Of a DNA stretch of 64,000 nucleotides, positions 16,007 to 25,100 are shown piece by piece (position 1 is the first letter of the stretch; every line of letters begins with the position of its first letter). The notes beneath the pieces are model-generated. The model was given only the letters and a program-made list of their open reading frames with translations, made no database searches and had not been told where the DNA came from. The position numbers and the translations under genes are program-made. The stretch is from Fodinibacter luteus (lineage in GTDB: Bacteria; Actinomycetota; Actinomycetes; Actinomycetales; Dermatophilaceae), in contig NZ_BAABGM010000007.1 in the NCBI RefSeq assembly GCF_039541575.1, positions 124,001-188,000 of the forward strand, read 5' to 3'.

Positions 16007-17056
16007 GTGGCCACGCCGAGCACGAGCAGCCGCCGTCGCGGCCTGCTCCTGGGCACCGCCTCGGGCCGGGACGCCATCCGCCGGATCGCGGTGGCGGTCA
16101 CCCTCCTCGCGCTCGTCACCGCCGTCGGCACGGTCGGGTACGTCGCGCTCGGCTTCGGCGTCCTCGACGCGATGTACCAGACCGTCACGACGGTGGCGAC
16201 GGTCGGTTTCCGCGAGGTCCGGCCCCTCGACGACACGGGGCAGGTCTTCACGATGGTCCTCATCGTCCTCGGGGTGGGGACCGTGCTGTACAACCTCGGC
16301 GTCCTCCTCGAGGGGGTCACCGAGGGCCACCTGCGCGAGCACCTCCGGAGGCGTCGCATGGACCGGGACATCGCGCGGCTGCGCGACCACGTCATCGTCT
16401 GCGGGTACGGCCGGGTCGGCCGGTCCGCCACCCGCCAGCTCGTCGACACCGGCCACGCGGTCGTCGTCGTCGACAGCGACGCGTCGCGCCTCGAGGGGGT
16501 GACCGAGCCCCACGTCCTCGGCGACGCAGCGCGCGACGAGACCCTCCTCGAGGCGGGGATCGAGCACGCCCGGGCGCTCATCTGCGCCCTCGCCAGCGAC
16601 GCCGAGACGATGTACGCGACGCTGTCGGCCCGGGCCCTGCGCCCGGACCTCGTCATCATCAGCCGGGCCCGCACGGTGGACTCCAAGGACAAGCTCGTCC
16701 TCGCGGGGGCGACCCGGGCGGTCAACCCGCAGCTCATCGGGGGGCGGCGGATGGCGTCCTTCGCCCTCTACGCCGACGTCGCGGAGTTCCTCGACGAGGT
16801 CATGCACGAGGACGACCTCGACTTCCGCATCGAGCAGGTGCGGCTCGGCGACCACAGCCCGCTGGCCGGTCGCACCGTCGGCGAGGCCGACATCCCGGGG
16901 CTGTGCGGCGCGCAGCTGCTCGCCGTGCGACTGCCGCGCAAGGGCGCGTTCCTCCCGACCCCGTCGCCGGGCACCGCGCTCGCGCCCGGCGCGACCCTCA
17001 TCGTCTTCGGCAGCCCCGAGCAGGTGGGCGTGCTGCGCTCCGCGGCCGGGACCTGA
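16007..17056 (+). CDS. Two-TM potassium channel with RCK (TrkA-N) domain
   Basis: 349 residues. TM1 is about 27-50 (IAVAVTLLALVTAVGTVGYVAL). The pore helix and filter are YQTVTTVATVGFREV, with TVGF in place of the common TVGYG, as in other MthK-like bacterial channels. TM2 is about 84-105. An NAD-binding RCK_N domain begins HVIVCGYGRVGRSATRQLVDTG and is followed by an RCK_C domain (GDHSPLAGRTVGEADIPG). This builds a ligand-gated K+ channel of the inner membrane. It stands alone between the radical SAM and thioesterase genes, with no Trk/Ktr membrane subunit. Confidence 0.9.
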   Translation: MATPSTSSRRRGLLLGTASGRDAIRRIAVAVTLLALVTAVGTVGYVALGFGVLDAMYQTVTTVATVGFREVRPLDDTGQVFTMVLIVLGVGTVLYNLGVLLEGVTEGHLREHLRRRRMDRDIARLRDHVIVCGYGRVGRSATRQLVDTGHAVVVVDSDASRLEGVTEPHVLGDAARDETLLEAGIEHARALICALASDAETMYATLSARALRPDLVIISRARTVDSKDKLVLAGATRAVNPQLIGGRRMASFALYADVAEFLDEVMHEDDLDFRIEQVRLGDHSPLAGRTVGEADIPGLCGAQLLAVRLPRKGAFLPTPSPGTALAPGATLIVFGSPEQVGVLRSAAGT

Positions 17057-17152
17057 CGTCCGCTCCGCGCCGCTACCTGACGTCGTGGTGCGGCTCGCGC
17101 CCGACCGGTGGGAGAGTGGGCACCCGACCCCGCTCCGCCGAGGAGGACACCG

Positions 17153-18103
17153 GTGCCCGAGACCGCCCACCCGCGCGCCGAGATCACGCTGCGCTTCCTC
17201 GCCGCACCGACGGATGCCGGGCGCTCCGGCTCCGTCTCGGCCGGCCGGGTCCTCGAGTGGATCGACAAGGCGGGGTACGCCGCGGCCGCCGGCTGGAGCG
17301 GCACGTACGCCGTCACGGCCTACGTCGGGAACGTCCGGTTCACCCGGCCGGTGGAGGTCGGCGAGCTCGTCGAGGTGACGGCCCGGGTCGTGCACACCGG
17401 GCGCACGTCGATGCACATCACCGTCGACGTCGCGTCCGGCCAGCCCCGCACCCGCGAGCTCGAGCCCGCGACGCGCTGCCTCATCATCTTCGTCGCCGTC
17501 GACGAGCAGGGGCGCTCCACGCCGGTCCGCGAGCTCGTGCCGCGGACCCTGGGAGAGGAGCTCGAGCAGAGGTGGGCCGCCCGCCGCGCCGAGCTGCGCA
17601 GCGAGGTCGAGGCCGCGATGGCCGGGCAGACGTACACGGATGCCGGGTCGGCACCGCGCGTCGTCATGCGGTTCCTCGCCGCGCCGACCGACGTCAACTG
17701 GGGCGGCAAGGTGCACGGCGGCATCGTCATGCGCTGGATCGACGAGGCCGCCCACGTGCTCGCGACCCAGTGGACCGGCGACGCGAACAACGTCGCGATC
17801 TTCACCGGCGGGGTGCGCTTCTACCGCCCGCTGCGCATCGGCCACGTCGTCGAGGTCGAGGCCCGGCTCCTGCACACCGGGCAGACCTCGATGCACGTCG
17901 GGGTGCACGTGCGCTCGGGCGACCCGGCCCGGGGGCCCGAGGGGATGGAGCTCACGACCTTCTGCCGCACCGTCTTCGTCGGCATCGACGAGGACCGCCG
18001 GGCGGTGCCGTGCCCGACGTGGGTGCCCGTCAACGACGAGGACCGGGCCCTCGACGCCCACGCCGTCGACCTCGTGCGGATCCGCGAGCGCTTCGGCGAC
18101 TGA
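17153..18103 (+). CDS. Tandem double-hotdog acyl-CoA thioesterase
   Basis: 316 residues from GTG 17153, six bases after AGGAGGA; earlier in-frame starts lack a site. Two homologous hotdog domains: first about 8-140 (LRFLAAPTDAGRSGSVSAGRVLEWIDKAGYAAA), second about 170-310 (MRFLAAPTDVNWGGKVHGGIVMRWIDEAAHVLA). Both keep the helix-start G..GR/G..MRWID motif of BFIT/YciA-like thioesterases and TGxTSMH strands. The enzyme hydrolyses acyl-CoA in the cytosol. It may counterbalance the acyl-CoA ligase at 8 kb (inference). The internal duplication is shared by the cytosolic acyl-CoA hydrolase family. Confidence 0.9.
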   Translation: MPETAHPRAEITLRFLAAPTDAGRSGSVSAGRVLEWIDKAGYAAAAGWSGTYAVTAYVGNVRFTRPVEVGELVEVTARVVHTGRTSMHITVDVASGQPRTRELEPATRCLIIFVAVDEQGRSTPVRELVPRTLGEELEQRWAARRAELRSEVEAAMAGQTYTDAGSAPRVVMRFLAAPTDVNWGGKVHGGIVMRWIDEAAHVLATQWTGDANNVAIFTGGVRFYRPLRIGHVVEVEARLLHTGQTSMHVGVHVRSGDPARGPEGMELTTFCRTVFVGIDEDRRAVPCPTWVPVNDEDRALDAHAVDLVRIRERFGD

Positions 18104-18171
18104 GGCGGGCATCGGGGGGACCCCTCCCCGCCCGACCCGCCCACCCCGACCGCCGCCGCTTCCACCGACCT

Positions 18172-18232
18172 CGTGCGACCTCCTGGCGGTTCTCGCGGCC
18201 CGGGGCGGGCAAAACCGCGGGGAGGTCGCACG
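18172..18232 (+). terminator. Long hairpin between thioesterase and padR
   Basis: CGTGCGACCTCC pairs exactly with GGAGGTCGCACG, and an inner GCGGTT/AACCGC pair extends the stem around a GC-rich loop. It lies 70 bases after the thioesterase stop and before the padR promoter, consistent with a terminator, though there is no T-run. Confidence 0.5.
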
Positions 18233-18257
18233 GAGTCGAGGGGAGGGGCATGTGCGG

Positions 18258-18292
18258 TTGACGATGATGTGTGTCACACACTAAAGTGTGAC
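18258..18292 (+). promoter_or_regulatory. padR promoter with overlapping palindromic operator
   Basis: -35 TTGACG (18258-18263), 18-bp spacer, -10 TAAAGT (18282-18287), ending 7 bases before the GTG: a leaderless unit. The inverted repeat GTCACAC-N6-GTGTGAC (18273-18292) covers the -10, the expected place for PadR autorepression. Confidence 0.75.
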
Positions 18293-18294
18293 GC

Positions 18295-18624
18295 GTGACC
18301 CTCGACGACGAGATCGTGTCGGGCCACCTGCAGGAGCTGCGGCGTGGCACGGTCGTCGTGGCCTGCCTCGCGACGCTGCGCACCCCCGGCTACGGCTACG
18401 CGCTGCTCGAGACGCTCGGCCGGGCGGGCTTCGGCGTCGACGCCAACACGCTCTACCCGTTGCTGCGCCGGCTCGAGAAGCAGGGCCTGCTCACCTCCGA
18501 GTGGAACACCGACGAGTCCAGGCCGCGCAAGTTCTACCGCACGAGCGCTGCGGGGGAAGCGGTGCTCACCACCTTGCGGGCCGACTGGCACGCCCTCGAC
18601 GCCGCCATCTCCGACCTCGGCTGA
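18295..18624 (+). CDS. PadR family transcriptional regulator
   Basis: 109-residue winged-helix repressor. Typical PadR elements: YGYALLETL early in the domain, the recognition region (NTLYPLLRRLEKQGLL) and the wing (PRKFYRTSAAGEAVL). A short C-terminal helix gives the subfamily-2 size. The gene carries its own palindromic operator and leaderless promoter. It is followed after 94 bases by a membrane protein with a cytoplasmic N-terminal helical domain, a common PadR target pairing in actinobacteria, so it probably controls that gene and itself in response to a membrane or drug signal (inference). Confidence 0.93.
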   Translation: MTLDDEIVSGHLQELRRGTVVVACLATLRTPGYGYALLETLGRAGFGVDANTLYPLLRRLEKQGLLTSEWNTDESRPRKFYRTSAAGEAVLTTLRADWHALDAAISDLG

Positions 18625-18718
18625 CGCCCAACCCCGACCACGGCCGAGGCCGCCAAACCCGACCTCGGCCGACGCCACCACGAGCCGCCCCACCGGGCCT
18701 GTACGAGAGGACCTCCCG

Positions 18719-19711
18719 ATGACCTCGTCACTGACCGACCGCTACGTGTACACGACCGTCCGCCAGCTCGACGACGGGCAGCGCAGCGACGTCGAGCAGG
18801 AGCTGCGCGGCACGATCGAGGACATGGTGGACGCCCGCCTCGAGGCCGGGGCCGCGAGCTCACGCGAGGAGGCCGAGCGGGCCGTGCTCCTCGAGCTCGG
18901 CCACCCGGTGCGGCTCGCGGCCGGGTACAGCGGCCGCCCGCTGTACCTCATCGGCCCGCGGGTCTACCCGCAGTGGCGCCGGGTGCTCACCCTGCTGCTG
19001 TCGACGCTCGTGCCGCTCGTCACGGCGATCAACCTCGTCGTCCGGCTCTTCGTCGCCGACGTCGCGAGCGAGGGGGTGGGCCCGGCGGTCGTCGGTGCCC
19101 TGTGGGTCGGCTTCGTCGTCGCCGTCAACGTCGTCCTCTGGGTGACGGTCGTGTTCGCGCTCGCCGAACGGGGGACGGTCGACGGCGTCGAGCTCGACTG
19201 GAGCCCCGACCAGCTGCCGGACGACGACGCGGCCGGTGGGGTGGGGCTCGGCGAGACGGTGGCGTCCGTCGCGTTCCTCGCCGCGGCGGCGCTCGCCCTG
19301 CTCTGGCAGCAGACGAGCTCGCCGGTGCTCAGCGACGGGGAGTCCGTCCCGGTGCTCGACCCCGCCCTGTGGGCCGGCCCGCTGCCCTGGCTGCTCCTCG
19401 TGCTCGCCGCCCAGGCCGTCGTGGTCGTCGCCGCGCACCGTCGTGGTGCCTGGTCGACGGGGCTGGCGCTCGCCGACGTACTGCTCGACCTCGCCTTCGC
19501 GGTGCCGGTGCTCGTCCTCCTGCTCGACGACCGGCTCTTCAACCCGGACTTCGTCGCCGCGCTCGTCGAGGGTGGGTGGGCCTCCGCCGAGCGCGACCTC
19601 ACGGTGGCGACAGCGGTGGGTGTCGTCGTCGTGCTCGCGTGGAGCGTCGTCGAGGCGGTGGGCCGGGTGCGCCGCAGCCGAGCGGCGGGTCAGGCATCGG
19701 GTCAGGCGTAG
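18719..19711 (+). CDS. PadR-linked multi-pass membrane protein
   Basis: 330 residues from ATG with GAGAGG upstream. Residues 1-70 form a soluble helical prefix (DRYVYTTVRQLDDGQRSDVEQELRGTIED) like the permease prefix domain found on proteins encoded beside PadR regulators. The rest holds about six hydrophobic segments (about 84-108, 120-150, 178-200, 220-240, 255-275, 300-320) and no transport or catalytic motif. The last 10 bases overlap the convergent aminotransferase gene. Function unknown; a stress- or drug-responsive membrane protein under PadR control is plausible. Confidence 0.8.
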   Translation: MTSSLTDRYVYTTVRQLDDGQRSDVEQELRGTIEDMVDARLEAGAASSREEAERAVLLELGHPVRLAAGYSGRPLYLIGPRVYPQWRRVLTLLLSTLVPLVTAINLVVRLFVADVASEGVGPAVVGALWVGFVVAVNVVLWVTVVFALAERGTVDGVELDWSPDQLPDDDAAGGVGLGETVASVAFLAAAALALLWQQTSSPVLSDGESVPVLDPALWAGPLPWLLLVLAAQAVVVVAAHRRGAWSTGLALADVLLDLAFAVPVLVLLLDDRLFNPDFVAALVEGGWASAERDLTVATAVGVVVVLAWSVVEAVGRVRRSRAAGQASGQA

Positions 19712-21069
19712 AGCGCCTCGACCACCTCGCGGAAGGTCGCCGTGTGCCGGTCGACATCGGCGCGGGTCGTGTCCGGGCACATGAGCGCCATGTTGTGGAA
19801 GGGCGTCATGAGGATGCCGCGGTTGCACATCGCGAGGTGCATGTAGGCGTCGATGTCGTCGTCGTGGGCGGCGGCCGACTCCTCTCCGGTGCGCGGCGCC
19901 GGGCGGGCGAAGCGGTACTCCGAGCGGGCGCCGAGCTGGCTCACCGACCACGGCACGTCGAGCTCGTCGAGGGTCGCCTGGACCCCGTCCGTGAAGGCGG
20001 TCGCGAGCTCGACCATGCGGGCGAAGGCCTCCTCCGTGAGCACCTCACCGAGGGTGGCCCGCATCGCCGCCGTCGACAGCGCGTTGCCGGCGAGGGTGCC
20101 GCCCACCCCGCCGACGTCGATGAGGTCGGCGTCCCCGGCATCCGTGTGCGAGGTGACGGCCGCCGCGACCTCGCTCGAGATGCCGTACGCGCCCGACGGG
20201 ATGCCGCCGCCGATCGACTTGCCGATGACGAAGATGTCCGGCTCCAGGCCCCACTCGCGCGTGGCACCGCCCCAGCCGGCCGAGAAGGTGTGCGTCTCGT
20301 CGATCATGAGCAGGGCGCCGTACCGCGTCGCGAGCCCGCGCAGGCCCTCCATGAAGCCGGGCTCGGGCAGCACGATGCCGATGTTCGTCAGCGCCGGCTC
20401 GGTGAGGATGGCGGCGACGTCGCCGTGCGCGAGCTCGCGCTCGACCGAGGCCAGGTCGTTCCACGTCGCGGCCCGCGTCGTCAGCTCGAGCGGCACCGGG
20501 GGAGCGACGTTGCCCGGCCGTGACTGCGCCTTGCCCTCGGGGCCCGGGATCGCGAAGGTCTCGTCGACCGACCCGTGGTAGCAGTAGCCGAAGACGAGGA
20601 TCTTCGGCCGCCCGGTGGCCAGCCGCGCCAGGCGCACCGCCCAGCGGTTCGCGTCGGTCGCCGTGAGCGTGAAGCTCCACAACGGCATCCCGAACCGGCG
20701 GGTCAGCTCGGCGCCGACCCACTGGGCGTCCTCGCTCGGGAGCATCGTCGTGATGCCGCCGAGGTCACCCACCCGGCGCGCGACGGCCTCGACGGTGGCG
20801 CGGGGGGAGTGCCCGGCCATCGCGCCCGTGTCGCCGAGGGCGAAGTCGACGTAGGTGTGCCCGTCGACGTCCGAGATCCGGTTGCCCCGGGCGTGGTCGA
20901 GGTAGAGCGGGAAGCCCCCGGTCCACTTGTTCATCCACGTCATCGGCACCTTGCCGAACAGGTTGGTGCCCTGCTCGAACAGCTCGCGGCTGCGGGGGTG
21001 GCGCTGCGTGTAGGTCGCCTGCTCGGCGGCGATGAGCTCGGTGAGGCGGGCACGGTCGATCTCGGGCAT
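19702..21069 (-). CDS. Class III PLP aminotransferase (glutamate-1-semialdehyde aminomutase-like)
   Basis: 455 residues from ATG 21069. Fold type I, class III: TYVDFALGDTGAMAGHSP, the PLP-contact FGYCYHGSVDETF, ALLMIDETHTFSAG with the pyridine-N Asp, and the Schiff-base Lys in FVIGKSIGGGIPSGAYG. It is longer than HemL (about 430), no haem genes are nearby, and it has an unusual acidic segment (SAAAHDDDIDAYMHLAM) before the C-terminus, so a specialised amino-acid or amine transaminase is more likely than HemL. It is alone on the minus strand within a block that splits the radical SAM/DUF2344 pair. Substrate unknown. Confidence 0.85.
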   Translation of the reverse strand: MPEIDRARLTELIAAEQATYTQRHPRSRELFEQGTNLFGKVPMTWMNKWTGGFPLYLDHARGNRISDVDGHTYVDFALGDTGAMAGHSPRATVEAVARRVGDLGGITTMLPSEDAQWVGAELTRRFGMPLWSFTLTATDANRWAVRLARLATGRPKILVFGYCYHGSVDETFAIPGPEGKAQSRPGNVAPPVPLELTTRAATWNDLASVERELAHGDVAAILTEPALTNIGIVLPEPGFMEGLRGLATRYGALLMIDETHTFSAGWGGATREWGLEPDIFVIGKSIGGGIPSGAYGISSEVAAAVTSHTDAGDADLIDVGGVGGTLAGNALSTAAMRATLGEVLTEEAFARMVELATAFTDGVQATLDELDVPWSVSQLGARSEYRFARPAPRTGEESAAAHDDDIDAYMHLAMCNRGILMTPFHNMALMCPDTTRADVDRHTATFREVVEALYA

Positions 21070-21191
21070 GCAGGCACGGTAGCGCCACCGATGGCGAAAC
21101 GGGAAGGCGCACCCACGCGCGGATCAGTGGCCGAACGGGCTGGGTCCCTTCGGTATCCGCACTGGATGCCGTCGCGCGGGTCGGGTCCGGA

Positions 21192-21218
21192 CCGCGCCGG
21201 CCGCGCCGGCCGCGCCGG
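21192..21218 (+). repeat. 9-bp GC tandem repeat
   Basis: CCGCGCCGG three times in the interval between the aminotransferase start and the DUF2344 promoter; no gene here. Confidence 0.7.
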
Positions 21219-21249
21219 CCGGGATTCGTCCGCGGGCGGCGAGCCCTCC

Positions 21250-21255
21250 TAGGCT
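21250..21255 (+). promoter_or_regulatory. Predicted leaderless -10, DUF2344 gene
   Basis: TAGGCT ends 8 bases before ATG 21264; the gap is GC-rich without a ribosome-binding site distinct from the start. Confidence 0.5.
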
Positions 21256-21263
21256 CGGGGGCC

Positions 21264-22019
21264 ATGGCCCGCCAGCGCACCCCCGAGGGACCCCCGCCCG
21301 CCCCGGCGGTGCAGAAGCTGCGCATCCGGTACGCCAAGCGCGGACGGCTGCGCTTCTCCTCGACCCGCGACTTCTCCCGCGCCCTCGAGCGGGCCCTGCG
21401 CCGGGCCGACGTGCCGATGGCCTTCTCGGCCGGCTTCCACCCGCACCCGCTCGTCTCCTACGCGAACGCTGCCCCCACCGGCACCGCGAGCGAGGCCGAG
21501 TACTTCGAGATCCGGGTCACCGAGCGGGTCGACCCCGAGGCCGTGCGCGCCGCCCTCGACGAGGCCCTGCCCGAGGGCCTGGACGTCCTCGAGGTCGTCG
21601 AGGCCGGCCCGGGCTCCCTCGCCGACCGGCTCCAGGCCAGCGAGTGGCGGCTCGTCGTACGCGGCGCCGACCCGGATGCCGTCACGGCGGCGGTCGCGCG
21701 GTACCTCGCCTGCGACCGTGCCGAGGCGACCCGGACCTTCAAGACCGGGCCGCGCACCTTCGACACGCGCGGCGCCGTGCTCGCGATGGCGGTCACCGGG
21801 CTCGACGAGGAGGGGTGTGCGATACTTCGCATGGTCGTACGGCACACCACACCGTCCGTACGCCCCGACGACATCCTGACCGCACTGCGCGCAGTGACAG
21901 GGTTCTCGCCGCCGGTCCCACCCCTGGTGACCCGGCTGGCCCAGGGCCCTCTGACCGACGCAGCTGTTGGGGTGGCCGACCCCTTGGCCGCCGACAAGGA
22001 CGCCGCCGGCTCCGGATAG
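21264..22019 (+). CDS. TIGR03936 / DUF2344 radical-SAM-linked protein
   Basis: 251 residues. It starts with the family block KLRIRYAKRGRLRFSSTRDF and RALRRADVPMAFSAGFHPHP, then EAEYFEIRVTERVD. In other lineages the domain is fused to, or directly follows, the TIGR03960 radical SAM protein; here that protein ends at 15944. The C-terminal third (RTFDTRGAVLAM, VRPDDILTALRAVTG) is also typical. It is followed by RNase E/G, as in most actinobacteria. Probably the accessory or RNA-binding partner of the radical SAM enzyme; the substrate is unknown. Confidence 0.9.
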   Translation: MARQRTPEGPPPAPAVQKLRIRYAKRGRLRFSSTRDFSRALERALRRADVPMAFSAGFHPHPLVSYANAAPTGTASEAEYFEIRVTERVDPEAVRAALDEALPEGLDVLEVVEAGPGSLADRLQASEWRLVVRGADPDAVTAAVARYLACDRAEATRTFKTGPRTFDTRGAVLAMAVTGLDEEGCAILRMVVRHTTPSVRPDDILTALRAVTGFSPPVPPLVTRLAQGPLTDAAVGVADPLAADKDAAGSG

Positions 22020-22176
22020 GTGCCGCGCCTCCCGCGCGAGCCGCTCCGGGGTAGCAGTCGACTTCCGTGTCGGGGTGCGCCCCGCACGATCCGATCGCAC
22101 CACGCGATCGACGAGGGACGGTCCCAGCGGCCGGAACCGGTGTGGTCGTCGTCGCGTGGGTGACGAAAGGGGCCTC

Positions 22177-25100
22177 ATGGCTTCCGAGAACGACCCGACC
22201 GCCACCTCCGACGCGAGCGCCGCACCCGCCGAGCCGACGGTCGAGCCGACGGCGCCGGTCGAGAGGCCCAAGCGACGCCGCGCGACGAAGAAGGCCGCGA
22301 CCCCCGCCCCGCAGGAGGCCCGGGACGACGACGTCGGGACCGCCCCCGCGCAGGCGGTCGCCGACGGGCCCGAGCTGGACGCGAGCGCGGCACCGTCGCC
22401 GCGAAAGCGCGCGGCGAAGCGGACGACGACGACCGGGGCCAAGGCCAAGGAGGACAAGGAGGCCAAGGAGGCCAAGGAGGCCAAGGAGGCCAAGGCCAAG
22501 GGAGCCAAGCCCAAGGAGACAAAGGCCAAGGGCGCCACGGCGAGGGGCCGTACGAAGGCCCTCGTCGAGGAGCCCGTCGACGGGGTGGAGCCCGGCGCCG
22601 ACACGCTCGCCCTCGAGGTGGAGCCCGTCGTCGAGGAGCCGACGGACGTGGCCGGCCCTGCGGCCGACGAGGAGGGGACCGCGTGGGCCGAGGCGACCCC
22701 GGAGGCCGACGCGACCACCGAGCCGGCCGCCGACGCGACCGCTGAGGCGACGCCCAACGCATCCACCGAGCCGGCCCCGAAGGAGACTCCCACCCCGGTC
22801 GTCCCGAGCTTCGGCCTGCTCTTCCAGGCCCCGGAGCCGGTCGCCCCGCGCCGCCGCCGGGCCACGTCGCCGGCCCAGGCCCCCGTCGAGCGCCCCGCGG
22901 CCGACGAGGCCAGCGACGCCGACGGCGAGCCGTCGGCCGACGCCGAGGCCGCCGAGGTGGCGGGCGAGGAGGCCGAGCGCCCGACCGACGAGCGCGGGGG
23001 CGACGAGGCCGAGGCAGGTGGCCGCAGCCGGCGCCGCCGCGGAGGCCGGGGCCGTCGCGGACGCAGCCAGGCCGAGGACGACCAGGCGGGCACGGCATCC
23101 GCGGACACCTCCGCCGAGGGGGACGAGACCGACGACACCGGCCCGGCCGAGGACGACGCCGACGCCGACGGCGGCTCGACCCGGCGTCGTCGCCGCCGCC
23201 GCCGCGGGGGCTCGTCGGGCGATGGTGAGGACCAGGACCCGCCCGGCACCGTGACCCGGGTGCGCGAGCCGCGCTCGCAGCGTGAGGAGCCGACGGCCGT
23301 CAAGGGCTCGACCCGGCTCGAGGCCAAGAAGCAGCGCCGCCGCGAGGGCCGCGAGGCCGGCCGCCGGCGCACCGTCATCACCGAGGCCGAGTTCCTCGCC
23401 CGGCGCGAGAGCGTCGAGCGGGTCATGGTCGTGCGCGGCCGCGGCGACCGCACCCAGATCGGCGTGCTCGAGGACGGCGTCCTCGTCGAGCACTACGTCT
23501 CGCGCGAGACGACGGCATCCATGGCGGGCAACGTCTACCTCGGCCGGGTCCAGAACGTCCTGCCGTCGATGGAGGCAGCGTTCGTCGACATCGGCAAGGG
23601 CCGCAACGCCGTGCTCTACGCCGGCGAGGTCAACTGGGACGCCGCCGGCCTCGAGGGCGGCCAGGCGCGCCGCATCGAGAACGCCCTGACCTCCGGCGAC
23701 ACCGTCCTCGTCCAGGTGACCAAGGACCCCATCGGCCACAAGGGCGCCCGGCTCACCTCGCAGGTCAGCCTCCCCGGCCGCTACCTCGTCTACGTCCCCG
23801 AGGGGCAGATGACGGGCATCTCGCGCAAGCTGCCGGACACCGAGCGGGCCCGCCTCAAGGCGATCCTCAAGCAGGTCGTCCCCGACTCGGCCGGTGTCAT
23901 CGTGCGCACCGCCGCGGAGGGCGCCTCCGAGGAGGAGCTGCGCGCCGACGTCGAGCGCCTCACGAAGATCTGGGACAAGATCAAGGCGCGGGCCGAGTCG
24001 GCCGGGGCCAAGAAGTCCGGCAGCGGGGGCGCTCCCGCGCTGCTGCACGGTGAGCCCGACCTCACGGTGCGGGTCATCCGCGACGTGTTCACCGAGGACT
24101 TCACCTCCCTCGTCGTCTCCGGCGACAAGGCGTGGTCCGAGGTCAGCCAGTACGTCGAGGACGTCGCTCCCGACCTCGCACCCCGCCTGCAGCGCTGGAC
24201 GGCCGAGGAGGACGTCTTCGCGGCGCACCGCATCGACGAGGCGCTCGCCAAGGCGATGGACCGCAAGGTGTGGCTGCCCTCGGGCGGGTCGCTCGTCATC
24301 GACCGCACCGAGGCGATGACCGTCGTCGACGTCAACACCGGCAAGTTCGTCGGCTCGGGCGGCAACCTCGAGGAGACGGTGACGAAGAACAACCTCGAGG
24401 CCGCCGAGGAGATCGTCCGCCAGCTCCGGCTGCGCGACATCGGCGGCATCATCGTCATCGACTTCATCGACATGGTGCTCGAGTCCAACCGCGACCTCGT
24501 CGTCCGGCGCCTCCTCGAGTGCCTCGGTCGCGACCGCACGAAGCACCAGGTCGCCGAGGTCACGTCGCTCGGCCTCGTGCAGATGACCCGCAAGCGGGTG
24601 GGATCGGGCCTCATCGAGGTCTTCTCCGAGCCGTGCGAGCACTGCGCCGGCCGCGGCATCGTCGTGCACACCGAGCCGGTCGACCGCGGTGGCTCGTCGG
24701 ACTCCGGCGGGTCCGGGCAGGGTGGGTCGCGCTCGGGCCGTGGCCGCCGGGGTGGCACCGCCGGGGGCGCCTCCGGGTCCACCGGCTCCGGCTCCGGCTC
24801 CGACCACGGTGCGGCGGAGGAGGCCCGCACCCCGTCGGGTCCCACGGCCGCCCAGATCGCCGCCGCCGCGCACGCCGCCGCGCTGCGCAAGGCCGAGGCC
24901 GTCGAGTCGTCGAACGCCGGTGCGGCTGCGGGGTCGGCGGAGGCCGCCCCGGTGGTCGAGCCGTCGGATGCCGGCGCCTCACCCGAGCCGTCGGCGGAGG
25001 CCGACGCGGTCGTCGAGCCGACCCCTGCCCCCGTCGACGAGGAGCGCCCGCCGGCGCACACCGGCCTGCTGGCGACCGTGGCCGGGGTCGCCTCCGCGGT

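Noticed and set aside
19702..21069. HemL of haem biosynthesis
   Set aside because: Longer, with a divergent C-terminus and no hem neighbours; kept as a general class III transaminase.
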